From contig NC_084922.1 of the NCBI RefSeq assembly GCF_958298935.1, forward strand, positions 64,501 to 128,500: DNA of 64,000 nt. The letters are read 5' to 3'. Under the pieces are notes generated by a model, which saw only the letters and a list, made by a program, of their open reading frames with translations, made no database searches and was not told where the DNA came from. This DNA is from Phragmites australis. Taxonomy: Eukaryota > Streptophyta > Magnoliopsida > Poales > Poaceae. Made by a program: the position numbers and the translations under genes. This document shows, in pieces, positions 1 through 10,999 of this stretch (position 1 is the first letter of the stretch; each line of letters opens with the position of its first letter).

Positions 1-986
1 TAGTATTTCATAGGGTGCTCCCATACATATGAAATGGGTTTGGGGTTTAGGGTAGAACTTGGGTACACGAGAAGATCTTTTTCACACTTTTCGGAAGCTA
101 GCTACTGATTCACAAGATTGTTTAAGATGCCAACATACAGAGAGCATAACGAAACTACAAAATTTTGCAGGTTTTACGGGTTACAGTCAAAGCCTCTTTT
201 CACCAAGTTATCCTTTTCTCTTCACACTATCTAGGTAGTTTATTTGACCATATTCCTATGACTGCAGCCAGAATTACCTCAAAAAACAGGAAGCTTATAT
301 TATACTGGTAATGCTCAAATGACGATCAACACAGAGATCATTAATTTGGAGGCTTATCTTTTCAAGTCAAATACTTTTAGACGAAAGAAACTGGACTGCT
401 GCTATACTAGCTAGGTTAGACACTTGCGTGTACGCTTGGGCTGTTATTGGGCATGGCCTGGCAAAGCCAGGCAGCTATGTTCGCCTGTCCAAGACAAAAT
501 CCTTTCCATGATTCAGGTGATCTCTTTTACCTGTTTCATTGAAATTTTCTCGACCGTACAAGAATTAAACTAGCTAGCTCATTCGTTGAACAAGCTAGCG
601 AGGTAGAGACGGCGGCGAGTAACTTCGTTGAGTACAGGTCGATCCATTAGCAGCTGAGTACTCGTAGTTTATAAATTTCAGGTCGTCGTTATCAATTGTA
701 GTGCGCATGCAAGCAAATTAAAGCTAGTGTGGAGATAAGTCGGACTCATCAGGCTATGGCGCCTTCGGAAAGCAAGCTCACTTGATTTCCTTTATCCTTT
801 TTTCCCCTTTAATTCTGCATGGATATGAAGGCTTGCTAATTCGTTATTAGCACCAGCAACAGTCGTTTATATTACCTAATCATTATCCCATCAAGTGCTT
901 GTTTGGTCACTCCACAGTTTTGAGCCGTGCAGTGTGACGTGGGCGCCAACTCACAAGATCATCTTTGCATGAACTTTCGTTGAGCC
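1..986. other. Intergenic sequence, nothing recognised
   Basis: No reading frame with protein-family character and no repeat structure with visible ends was seen here on either strand. The sequence is moderately AT-rich with several GCTAGC/TAGCTAG tracts typical of grass intergenic DNA. The last ten bases approach the long inverted-repeat element that starts near 996. Confidence 0.5.
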
Positions 987-1005
987 CTCAAACTCGGCAA
1001 TATAT

Positions 1006-1593
1006 TCGATCGTATTTACCGAAATATATAACATGTCACCATATTATTTGATATCTTATTTACCAAATATGATAAATATAACCATATTCGGCACCTGAGG
1101 TGCATAATATAGGCAGCCCTTCATCAACTTCCGTTGCCATGAACAGTAGCCACGTTGATTACATTTTGTTTCCACTCTACATTAAAATGGTGGTCTTTTG
1201 TAACTCCAAAAGTTTTAAAACTTTTTGTACGTGTTCCATAATCCATGTGCAACCCATTTTAATTAAATTCACCAAAAAATCCTTTGTATATTTTAAACTA
1301 AAATTCTCCAAAAAGAGCTATTTTTATAACTTCTAACAATTGTTAGTGCCTCACATAAATTATCAAAAAATCTGGAAAAATTCACTAATATTCTTCTTAT
1401 GTGATGGAATAATTTCTAAAATTATTTTTAGGCCTAGGTTATATGATGAAAAAGTGAGTTCCTTTATAATGCTGCATTTATATGCATTTTTTATCATTTC
1501 ATGTGATATTCTTCTTTTAATTCAATTTGAATTTAAACAAAATTCAACTATCTCATTATTTTTATCCCATTGATATGCTAACCTTTTAACTAT
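1006..1593 (+). repeat. Left arm of long inverted repeat
   Basis: AT-rich arm that pairs with 2153-2785 in the opposite orientation. Its outer part carries the GGCACCTGAGGTGC palindrome and its inner end reads GCTAACCTTTTAAC, matching the inverse of GTTAGC/TTAAAAGG at about 2153. The reading frames at 1100-1573 lie wholly inside the arm and resemble no protein. Confidence 0.75.
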
Positions 1594-1992
1594 ATTTCTA
1601 AAGAATGGTGGGCGAGCCGGCGCATCTCTTGAACGGTGCAAGCAATAGTTGTTTAAAGTATGATTATATTATACTTTAAACAGTAACATGGTTTTTCAAA
1701 TACAATTTAACTACTATTTTTAGTATAATATGTTTATAAAAATATAATAATATCAGTACGAAAGTAAATTTAATGGTGAATCTGTGCATAAGTTGTTGTG
1801 TTTCCATCTGAATATTTATAAATATAACAATATATAGTAAGTTTTAAATGTTTGACTACATACACATACGTCTAAAATGACACTGAAAGTAGTCAAAACA
1901 AACAGCTCTTCCTCCTTAAATAGTCTATAGAAATACCACGACTGTATTACTTAGCTGCTTAGGCAAACATCAAGTGAGTAGTGACCACGACC

Positions 1993-2157
1993 ATGAGCAC
2001 CACCTCTGCAGCAATGTCCATGGAGACGCTCCGAGTTCATGACCTCTTTGCATACCTCTTCCTCGTCCTTGTTACCATTCTCTTCTACAAGCAACTACTG
2101 TTTGCACCATTCAAGAGATGCGCCAGCTCACCCACCATTCTTCAGAAATGTAGTTAA
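1993..2157 (+). CDS. Hypothetical 54-residue membrane peptide inside fold-back element
   Basis: A 54-codon ORF opens with ATG at 1993 and closes with TAA at 2155-2157, at the inner edge of the right arm. Residues 1-18 are Ser/Thr/Met-rich and polar. Residues about 18-38 form one strongly hydrophobic helix (Leu/Phe/Tyr/Val-rich) followed by basic residues, as in a signal anchor. The ORF lies in the unique centre between two long inverted arms, the usual place for host gene pieces carried by MULE-like elements. I do not recognise the family. It could be the N-terminal anchor of a captured gene (a cytochrome P450-like start is one possibility, unproven) or chance. The ORF ends almost exactly where the arm begins, which suggests the original protein was cut there. 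Confidence 0.3.
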   Translation: MSTTSAAMSMETLRVHDLFAYLFLVLVTILFYKQLLFAPFKRCASSPTILQKCS

Positions 2158-2785
2158 AAGGTTAGCATGTCAACGGGATAAAAATAATGAGATAGTTAAA
2201 TTTTGTTTGAATTAAAAGAAGAATATCACATGAAATGATAAAAATGCATATAAATGGAGCATTACAAAGGAACTCATTTTTCATCATATAAGCTAGGGCT
2301 AAAAATAATTTTAGAAATTAGTCCATCACATAAGAAGAATATTAGTGAATTTTCCCAAATTTTTGGGAATTTATTTGAGGCACTAACAATTGTTAGAAGT
2401 TATAAAAGTAATCTTTTTTGGAGAATTTTAGCTTAAAATATACAAAGGATTTTTAGATGAATCCAATTAAAATGGGTTACACATGGATTATGGAACACAT
2501 ACAAAAAGTTTTAAATTTTTTGGACTGACAGAAGACTACTATTTTGAAGGAGAATAAAAACAAAATTTAATCAACGTGGGTACTGTTTGTGGCAATGGGA
2601 TTTGACGGAGGGCTAGCTGTATTTGGCACCTCAGGTGCCGAAATGGTGAACAGTGCCATATTCAGCACCTGAGGTGTCGAATATGGTATTGTTCACTATT
2701 TTCGGTAAATGAGGTGCCGAATACGCATACTAAATTTATAAATACGGTGAGATATTATCTATTTCGATAAATACGGTCAAATATG
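2153..2785 (-). repeat. Right arm of long inverted repeat
   Basis: Inverse copy of 1006-1593. It carries extra outer copies of the GGCACCTCAGGTGCCGAA motif (about 2623-2725) that the left arm lacks, so the right arm is slightly longer. Confidence 0.75.
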
Positions 2786-2817
2786 TTGTCTACTTTTAGG
2801 TTTTTCCACTCAAACTC

Positions 2818-4639
2818 TAGATAAACTCTTGGCCTGGTACGATCCACGTGCCATCCGCCGAATCAGGATGATGGAGGCTGCCGGATACACGCCCTGGCAG
2901 CCAAGATTTGCACAGTGGCGGCCACAATCTACATGTGATGTGGCTTGAGAAGGCAGCGGCGGACGGATCGAGGTGGCAGCAACAGGCAATCAAGATCCGC
3001 TCGTCCTTGCGGGTGGAGAGGCCCATGCTCGCAGCCTTCGCTTGGTTGGCATGAACTCGTGCCTGGTGGCTGGATTCGATGTGGCGGCGACCCGACGCTT
3101 ATGGCTAGTGTACGGCGGCATGCCAACCACATCGATCTTCGACAATCTCATGGGCACCTACATGCTTCCTTCCGCCATCACATCGTGGATCCTATGGCCA
3201 TGACAAATGCCGTGGACGGTGCAGGGGCTCTGGGCGAAAGCCTTGTGACTTCGATACTTGTGAGTGTCATTTTTTTAAGGTATTGTTGTGATGGTCCTTA
3301 TTTTTAGTGGATTCTCTGGGTGAAAACCTAGGTCTCATGGCAGATCGGGTGATGTTAGCGTCCCGACATCGTGTCTTCCTTGGAGACGTAACTTTAGAAT
3401 TTGTGCCTGTATTGTTGGAGCTCGTTTGGAGAGATGATACTCAACCGAAGCTCAAGGGTTCACCGATCGAGTCGTAGATAGTACTGGGTGGTCGTCGGTC
3501 ACTATTCTGGATGCTTGTGAATTGTTTTAGGTGCCATGTTGTTCGCTTCTTATTTAGTTCTTATTTACGGGAGAATGTCAGTTGTTGGGAGTCTTCAAGA
3601 TCTTTCAATCTGTCATATAAGAAAATAAGTGCTAATGCATAGCAATCATTTTAATCTAAAGTGTATGGTGATTCTGAGTAGTAGATTTGAGTTTGAGGCT
3701 TGGTGCTGCTTTGTGTATATATAGTTTCAGTCTTTTCTCCTTTTTCCCTTTCTTTTGTAATAGCTGGGTGGTGCATCAGGATTTTACTTGGTGCACAGGC
3801 CAGAATAATATTTCATCTCCAAATAAAGTTTTCTTTGTCTAAAAAAATTGTGGCTTCTTCTGATCGAGGCTACGTAGCCTCCTTTTGTCATAGCTTATGC
3901 TTTAGTTCCTCAAGAACAAAACTGGAGTCGCTACAAGATATCCAACATTTCCCGAGAGTTCTTTTAATAAGCGGTCGACAGTTTAGTGCATTTGCTATAC
4001 ATTTATTTGTATGCCAAAATCTTATTTGAGAATTCTTGGTTGGTGATATTTTGTAGTTAATTCGTTCTCACCATCGGGAAAATGCTATATAGAACGATGA
4101 CCGTCGTCGGCCAAAAAACCCCTGGGAGAGAGATCGGAAATCTTGTAATGCGGCTACTCGGCATTGGATTTGGAGATAAGATATGCAAGTTATTTGTGCA
4201 GGCCAGTGCGCAGCACAAAAGTGGGCGCGCTTTGCTTGCCATCCGTTAATTGTTTCCTCGATCGCCCTGTAAAATTAAAGTTGCCAGCCGGCCGCCTGTT
4301 TGTGCACTGATCGATCGATGGTATAACTGCGGCGTGTGAATGGCTGATAGAGCTAGCAGGTCTCGATTGATCCATGCATGGTTATATATGATCGATGGTC
4401 TGTACGTTGAATATTAGGTCTCGTTGTGTTCGATTTCCGTAAAAGAAAAGGAGAACAGATGGATCGCTGTGCCACGGCGCCAAGCCACGCTATGGGATCG
4501 TCAATCTTATGTGGATTAGACCCTGCTGGTGGTTCTCGTAGGTCGTCTAATTGGTTGTTGGCTATGTACATTGGTACATATTATTCTTCTTATAAGTTGT
4601 TTTATGCAATACTACATGTAGGAAGAAAATAGAACAGTT
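2818..4639. other. Intergenic; possible poly(A)-ended retrosequence near 2940-3850
   Basis: No gene is supported. The part from about 2940 to 3850 begins GC-rich with overlapping small ORFs, drifts to a T-rich tract, and ends with AATAAAGTTTTCTTTG followed by an A run at 3840-3846. This resembles the 3' end of a LINE-like or processed sequence, but no reverse-transcriptase motif is seen. The rest holds nothing recognisable. Confidence 0.3.
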
Positions 4640-5493
4640 TGAGGATAATTATTGAAAATTGCTATCAAAAGTCCTTTCGAAGCCTTCGGTCTTCGGACCC
4701 TCAGCAAGAAGCTTGACTTCCGGATGCTGCAGGCCCATTAGGGCCACCTCTCCGGTACGTACGTGGTCTTCCCAAAACTCAGAGCTACAGCAAGCCCGTT
4801 CTGAGCCTTTGCCCTCCGGACTCTCAGTAGGAGGCCTAGCCTCCGGAGGCTGCGGACCCCTTCGGGGCACCCCTCCGGTGACTATACGGCCTTTCGAAGC
4901 CTGAAGATGCAGCAGGTCTTCGAAGAAAATATCAAGAAAGAAAGGACACCCCCTGCAAGCAACCTAACGTGAGGTGACGAACGATTAATGCTGGTGTAAG
5001 TGGTGCTTATCCTGAGACCCCAGTGCGATGAAAGTCGTCCTGACACCCCCTGCAGAGCAACGCCGGGCCGCAATTGACAACCAACTCACCCCTCAGGGAG
5101 AAGGCACCACAATAATTACCACGGTAGATATTTATCTTCTATGTAGGATAAAAAGTAATTATCCGGGGTAAGGCACAGTAATTCGATCAGATCCTAGATA
5201 TTTATACATCATGATAACTTGTACACTAAGCTACGTACCACCCTATAAATAGAGGGTCGGGGTCATCTGGGCAAAGGAGAACGCTCAACGCAACACACAG
5301 GACACAGAGGTGCACAAACACAAAGTCACGCTGTGATACTCCCCCCCCCCCCTCCTAAAGACCGATCCATTTTTCTACTATCAATACATTTGTGGTGTTC
5401 CTTCCTCTCAAACTTCATCTCCAAGCTTGAGTCTCCTCCTTAGAAGAAACTCTCACCGTACTTGGTGGGGCAAGACGATCGCTTGCTCCAACA
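4640..5493 (+). repeat. 5' LTR of the coding-poor element
   Basis: Left terminal repeat, ending near CTCCAACA just before the primer site. It holds a GC-rich segment (about 4700-4940) missing from the right LTR, a TATAAATAG promoter-like motif at about 5245, and a run of C at 5341-5352 followed by a pyrimidine-rich stretch. The exact first base is uncertain within about 15 bp. Confidence 0.7.
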
Positions 5494-5515
5494 ACGCGCT
5501 ATCCGTGGGGACTTG
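5494..5515 (+). other. Primer-binding site
   Basis: The sequence GCGCTATCCGTGGGGACT directly after the LTR end has the form of gypsy primer sites of the 'TGGCGC..GTGGGGA' kind, and it sets the + orientation of the element. Confidence 0.55.
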
Positions 5516-6499
5516 AATACAGAAATGCTAAAGAGAGGTAGGAATCCGGACAGAAAAACCACCAAAGCGCTAGCTCTAAACCGCCATATCCATCGTTGCA
5601 ACCATGCAACCATATGCGTGGCTATCTCAGCCATGCACACCGCATGCACTCTTCAGCTCCGCTGCTATGTGGGGTGGCGTTCCTCCGGCCTTGACCAACC
5701 CAGAACCTTGGGTCGATACAAAAACTCCAAACGGTGCGGAGGCCTTCCAGCCTCTGCATGGCGAAGACCTCGTCGCACCAGGAGAGGTCACGACCGAGGC
5801 CGCAGCCAAGCAGGTCGCTTTCCAGTAGTTCTGGGTGGTCGAACCCAGGGATGTTCCCGCCTGGGCTTGATCCCAAAGTATCTCCTTTGACAGCACCCAG
5901 AATGCCCCGAGCGAGCCAACATCTTCGGAGAGTCTGTCCACCTAGTGTCCTCTTCAGGCCCCTAAGGCGAAAGAGGGTTCCGAGGAGGCGCAGAGCTCCG
6001 GAGTGCACAGACCCCGCCAGCGCCCCGACGTAGCCCTTGTGGCGCTAACCACACACAGGGAACCCCAAGTTCACCTCGTCCAGGGAGGCGTAGTCGAAAC
6101 CACTCCATCTCCGAAAGTCGGTTCATCAGACAACCTTGACGGTCTCCCCAAAGGGAAGGAGGCCCTGGGGAAACCACAGGCTCTGGGGCACACGGCCCCC
6201 GGCAGCGACCTCAACGTCATCACAAGCTCTGGTACCCCTGGAGGCACATAAGTGCATCCTGCACGGACCGGGGCACGACCACAACACCAACGACTACCGA
6301 ACCCTCATGACCTTCTGGGAGGAATACCTCGGAAGACAAGCAGGATACCTGGCCATAGAGGGAACCAACGAAGGATGACACAGGGGTCAGAAGCCTGGGG
6401 CAAACTCCCAGGCAAATCCCTAGCACTCTGACCCCACTCCATCGCCACCAACTCCGTCACCGACAGTGAAATATCCCAACGATGAGGACTGAGTCGGAG

Positions 6500-6800
6500 A
6501 ACGCCATCGCCAAGCTCCGAACGGATTACCTTCGGAGCCAGGAAATGGCTAAGGGCTGAGGGGGTCAAGGACCACCTCTCCCTGCTAGCCTTTGTCTCAC
6601 CCCGGACACGCCGTTGCCAGGCTCCGGACGGATTACCTTCAAAGCCGGGCAATGGCCAAGGGTCGAGGACCACCTCTCCTGACTAGCCTTCGGCTCCACC
6701 TCCGACACGCCGTCGCCAGGCTCAGGACGGAATACCTCCGAAGTCGGGCAACGACTAAGGGCAGAGGGGGTCAAGAACCACCTCTCCCAGTCTAGCCATA
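6500..6800 (+). repeat. Short array of ~105-bp repeats (first block)
   Basis: Three copies of the unit containing GCCAGGCTCCGGACGGATTA followed by a 'CACCTCTCC' box start near 6512, 6619 and 6719. The same unit reappears as a longer array at about 8950-9830, so the family occupies two separate places in one element. Confidence 0.75.
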
Positions 6801-7149
6801 GGCTTCGAGACCTTCAAGCCTCACAATAGAGGCCTTATTCTAGCAAAGGTACGTCCACTATTACCTATCGATAGTTTGCCTAGTTGGTCTATCTTTCATA
6901 CAGTAAGATCAAAACATATTGGAGGCCCTCCAACCTTACTACTAGAAGTTTTTTACAATAGATAGCCACTAGGTGGAAATGGTAAATCTAGATTATGTCC
7001 CTGTTTAGCAGTAAGCAGTAGAACATAAGTTACATCTTCATTTGACATGAGTTATGAATAATCGTCTAACCTAGCTATATCCTATACTGCAATTAGCTGC
7101 TTATTACCAACAATAGACTGCAAAACTTAACTAGTACATAACCAAGCAA

Positions 7150-8040
7150 ATGCCCACACACCTGCAGTTGCGCCGTATGCCTAGGTCACCCAGAAGGCAG
7201 ATTTTGCCAAGGTGTTCCTGGAAGGCATTGCATAGCCTCGGTAGTGTCGAAGCCACGCCCCGAGGGATATCCTCGGAGGCGGAGATACGGTGCTCTGAGG
7301 AATGCTGGCGCAAGGAATCCTCGTTGCACGATATGCCTACACACCGCAGGCACAACAAGCCGAGGTCTGCGCGAAGGCATCAAGCCTAAGTTTCCTGCAA
7401 GGTGTTACATAGCCTCGATAGTGTGTAGATGTAGATTACCAAGAGACTTCCTTGGTAATGTAGTTGTGGCGCTCCTGAAGGATTTCTTCGGGAGGCATGA
7501 CACGACCACGCACCTATAAGCATTGCTTGCCTAAACCTAAGGTCACCTGAAATGGTTTCCCGGAGGGTAGGCTTTACCCTGGTAGAAAGTGGAGCCCACA
7601 CACCTGCACAGTGCGGCATGCCTAGGTCATCTAAAAGGTAAATTATGCCAAGGTGTCCTGTAAGGCATTGCATAGCCTCGGTAGTGTGGACGCCGCATAT
7701 CAAGATATGACCTTGATGTGAGGATGTGGTGCTGTGAGGAAAGCTGTCGCAAGGAATCCTCATTGCATGACATGCTTATACACCGCAAGCGCAGAATGCC
7801 TAGGTCACTGCGAAGGCATCAAGCCTAGATTTCCTGGAAGGTATTGCATAGCTTTGGTCGTATAAATACCACACGCCAAGGCACACCCTTGGTGGACAGT
7901 GTTGCGGTGCACCCAAGGCATTTTCTCAGGAGCACGACAAGCCTACACACAACAGGCGTAGCATGCCTAGATCACCTAGAAGGCAAGACTTCCTAAGTTT
8001 CTTGGAAGGTACTGCATAGCCCCGATAGTGTGTAGGGCCT
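7150..8040 (+). repeat. Array of ~175-bp degenerate tandem repeats
   Basis: Units are marked by 'GCCTAGGTCAC', an 'AAGGCA' box, 'TTGCATAGCCTCGGTAGTGT' and a 'GAGGA..TGCTG..GCAAGGAATCC' part. Markers fall near 7178, 7355, 7530, 7618, 7797 and 7963, giving a period of about 175 bp with one short unit. No long reading frame runs through it, so this looks like non-coding structural repeat. Confidence 0.65.
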
Positions 8041-8049
8041 TCGGCATTA

Positions 8050-8640
8050 ATACATGCCAAAGGAGACTTACAAAACCTCCGGCAAAAACGGAGAGTCCTA
8101 CAAAACCTCCGGCAAAAACGGAGTCTTACAAAGCCTCCGGCAAAAACGAAGAGACTTCCGAAAACCTCCGCGAGCCGGAGCGTCTTAAAAAAACCTCCGC
8201 CAAAATGGAGAGTCCTACTAAACCTCCGGAAAAAACGAAGAGTCCTACAAAACCTCCACCAAAACAGAGAGTCCTACAAAACCTCCGGCAAAAACGGAGA
8301 GTCCTGCAAAAACTCTGGCAAAAACGAAGAGTCTTACAAAGCCTCTGGCAAAAAATGGAGAGACTTCTGAAAACCTCCGCATGACGGAGCGTCTTACAAA
8401 AACCTCCACCAAAACGGAGAGTTCTACTAAACCTCCGGAAAAAACGAAGAATCCTACGAAAGCTCCGATAAAAACAGAGAGTCTTACACAACCTCCACCA
8501 AAACGGAGAGACTTCTAAAACCTCTACAAGACAGAGAGTCTTACAAAATCTCCGCAGGACAGAGAGCCTTGCAAAAACCTCCGCAAGACGGAGAGTCTTC
8601 AAAACCCCCAGCAAATGGGGATGTCTTCCAAAAACCTCTG
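8050..8640 (+). repeat. Array of ~30-bp tandem repeats
   Basis: Some 18-20 copies of a unit close to CCTCCGGCAAAAACGGAGAG, each followed by TCYTACAAAA, run from just after the 175-bp array. The period of about 30 bp is a multiple of three, so open frames appear on both strands (low-complexity Lys/Pro/Ser/Thr on +, Phe/Arg/Leu-rich on -). I treat those frames as by-products of the repeat. Confidence 0.8.
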
Positions 8641-8949
8641 CCAGACGGAGAGGTTCTAAAAAGACCTATCGAACAAAATCCCCCGACGTCTTGAAGGCAA
8701 ACACCTCCGTGCCGGAGGGGTGCGAAACCCACTTGCCTTCCAAAGGCATAGCCAACAGATCAAAGGGGTATAAATCTCCCTCCCCGCAGGAAGAGGTATG
8801 GCCCACGTGACTCAAACACGCATGGTAAAAGATAAAATCATTACCCTAAAGTCTCATCTAACACACGACTCATACATCGTTTATAAAAAAATATGCTAAT
8901 ATTAAGCAAAATCCCACTTTGTGTGGCACGGGAAATAGAATGGAATACC

Positions 8950-9830
8950 CAACTGTTCATTGCAAAGGCAGCAGCTTCCGACACGTCGTCGTCAGGCTCC
9001 GGACGTATTACCTCCAGAGCCGGGCAACAGCTAAGGGTTGAGGGGGTCGAGGATCACCTCTCCCGTCTGGCCTTCGGCTTCGCCTCCGACATGCTGTCGC
9101 CAGGCTTCGAACGAATTACCTCCGGAGCCAGGCAGCGGTTAAAGGTCGAGGGGCTCAAGGACCACCTCTCCTGTCTAGCCTTCAGCTTCACCTCTAACAC
9201 CCTGTCGTCAGGCTCTGGACGAATTACCTCTGGAGCGGGCAACGGCTAAGGGCCGAGGGGGTCGAGGACCACCTCTCCCATCTAGCCTTCGGCTTCACCT
9301 CTGACATGCCATCGCTAGGCTCCGGACGGATTACCTTTGGAGCTGAGTAGCGGCTAAGGGCCGAGGGGGTCGAGGACCACCTCTCCCATCTATCCTTCAG
9401 CTTCATCTCCGACACGCCGTCGCCAGGCTCCGGACAGATTACCTCCAGAGCCGGGCAGTGGCTAAGGCCCGAGGTGGTCGAGGACCACCTCTCCCATCCT
9501 ATCCTTCCACTTCACCTCCGACATGCTGTTGCCAGGCTCCGGACGGATCACCTCCGGAGCCGGCCAACGACCGATGGCTGAGGGGGTCGAGGACTACCTC
9601 TCCCGTCCTAGCCTTCAGCTTCACCTCCGACATGCCGTCGCCAGGCTTTAGAAGGATCACCTCTGGAGCTGGGCAATGACTGATGGTCGAGGGGGTCGAG
9701 GACCACCTCTCCCGTCTAGCCTTCGGCCTCGCCTCTAACACGCCATTGCCAGGCTTTAGATAGATCACCTCCGGAGCCGGGCAGCGGCTAAGAACCGAAG
9801 GGTCACGGACCACCTCCGGAGCTTGTCCCC
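8950..9830 (+). repeat. Eight-copy array of 108-bp repeats (second block)
   Basis: The 'AGGCTCCGGA'-type marker occurs near 8994, 9102, 9210, 9317, 9425, 9533, 9643 and 9751. The spacing averages 108 bp, exactly 36 codons, so frames stay open on both strands over several units. The unit contains GGATTACCTCCGGAGC and GTCGAGGACCACCTCTCCC. It matches the three-copy block at 6500-6800. Confidence 0.85.
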
Positions 9831-10575
9831 AGAGGTTCCAGATGGACTTCGTCAGGTTGAAAATCTGGAACAAATTTGGAAAAAAGGCCCTACCAATGTC
9901 GAACCCAAGGAGTACACGATGGCTGGGAACGACGATGTCGCCACTACTTCGCCCGGCCCTCCTTAGTTACCCTACCGCTACCAGATTCTCGAGGCCACTT
10001 CTCCCTAGGAAGGAACGAAGCTGGCTATGATCTATGCGAAGTCTCGATACCTCAGTCATCCAAAAAACCAGCCATCACCTACGAAGGGGGCGAAGAAGCG
10101 TGGCACGAAGGCACAAAGACATGCGGTCACTTGTTCAAAGGATCCCCTTACACTTCGGCCCAAAAAGGGATACAATCGCCCCCAAAGGTCCAAATTATAT
10201 TATTAACATCTTGTGCATCCGGAGAACGCGTACAAAGAAGCAACAGTACAAAGGCTGCTAGGAGACAGACCCTGAAAGAGCAAACCAGGGGGAGAAAGAG
10301 TACAAGGTGGCAAAAGACAACTATGGCCCGCAATGGGGCCATAGTCGAACCGCAAGATAGGAATGTCCCACGGCTTCATCAGAAGCTCCCCCGAATGCCG
10401 CCTTCGCCTCCTACAGGTCTTGGTAGGGGCCGCGCATAGAGCGACATATGCACCTCATCCGCGGCCTGCCGCCGCGGAAGCAGATGCAATAACCGGCCCA
10501 GAGCTATCAGAAGACGAAGAAAAACCAAAGGAGCCACCATCGGGGCCTCCTCCCCTTTCTTCCCGGCCTCCTCCT

Positions 10576-10779
10576 TCACCGTCGAAGCCGCGGTGTCTCC
10601 GCAGATGCCTGCTCCTCCTCGTCGCTCTCCCTTCGCAGGAGATCCCAGTCGGTCTCCTCATCGTCGTCCGAAATATCGATGATCTTGACAGGCGTGGTCT
10701 CTTGAATCGAGAGTTGAACAGAAGCAGCAGGCAGTTGTCCACCCCATAAGGACAGAAGCAGAATGGCCACTAGTGCCAC
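10576..10779 (-). CDS. Small acidic ORF, antisense strand, LTR element
   Basis: A 67-residue ORF starts at 10779 and runs leftward. It begins with a hydrophobic segment (residues 2-20), then carries the motif VKIIDIS (codons for IIDIS at 10669-10683 on the minus strand) followed by a strongly acidic stretch (DDDEETDWDLL and DEEE). Its start overlaps head-to-head with the + strand ORF at 10763, which also encodes an IIDIS-plus-acid motif. Extra ORFs, sometimes antisense, are known in grass Tat-lineage gypsy elements. Membership of that class here is inference. A third possibility is a low-complexity remnant of a longer protein. Confidence 0.35.
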   Translation of the reverse strand: MALVAILLLSLWGGQLPAASVQLSIQETTPVKIIDISDDDEETDWDLLRRESDEEEQASAETPRLRR

Positions 10780-10999
10780 CGTCTGCGGTCAAGCTGGATC
10801 AACCCCAGTAGAAGCAGTCGAGATCATTGATATATCTGAAGAGGATGAGGAGGAAGACGATGCCATATTCATGTCAAGGTTAAGTGCTCGCTCGTGGGGC
10901 AATGGTGAATCTAGCCGGATGACCCCAACTTTATATCCGGGCCAAGCAGCTATGTACGCCCGGGAGATGAAGCGGAACCGACGTGGTGTCACTCCATGA
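10763..10999 (+). CDS. Small acidic ORF, sense strand, LTR element
   Basis: A 78-residue ORF begins at 10763. Residues 18-34 hold VEAVEIIDIS and a run of Glu/Asp (EEDEEEDD), with IIDIS codons at 10823-10837. After this comes a basic, Met/Arg-containing tail ending near ..KRNRRGVTP. The first 16 bases, ATGGCCACTAGTGCCA, are palindromic with the start of the minus-strand ORF ending at 10576, so the two share a start in opposite directions. The gene lies in the 3' part of a coding-poor LTR element, about 640 bp before the 3' LTR. Its function is unknown. Confidence 0.35.
   Translation: MATSATVCGQAGSTPVEAVEIIDISEEDEEEDDAIFMSRLSARSWGNGESSRMTPTLYPGQAAMYAREMKRNRRGVTP

Larger units (their letters stand above)
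996..2808. mobile_element. Long-TIR fold-back element, MULE-like
   Basis: Two arms of about 500-600 bp are inverted copies of each other with scattered mismatches: roughly 1006-1593 and 2153-2785. Matching landmarks are CAACGTGG/CCACGTTG, the ACAATTGTTAG block, the TAACCTTTTAA inner ends and the outer GGCACCTGAGGTGC palindromes. The 9-base word CTCAAACTC lies at 987-995 and again at 2809-2817, which would fit the 9-bp target duplication of Mutator-like elements. The left copy may instead be part of the terminal repeat, because the right arm aligns weakly through it. The central 560 bp is unique and carries a small ORF. No transposase is visible, so the element would be non-autonomous. Confidence 0.7.

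Noticed and set aside
987..2817. CTCAAACTC at both ends as a proven 9-bp target duplication
   Set aside because: Kept only as a candidate. The right arm aligns weakly through the left copy, so the left word could be part of the terminal repeat.
8126..8614. 162-codon frame on the - strand
   Set aside because: It is produced by a ~30-bp tandem repeat whose period is a multiple of three. The other strand is open for the same reason.
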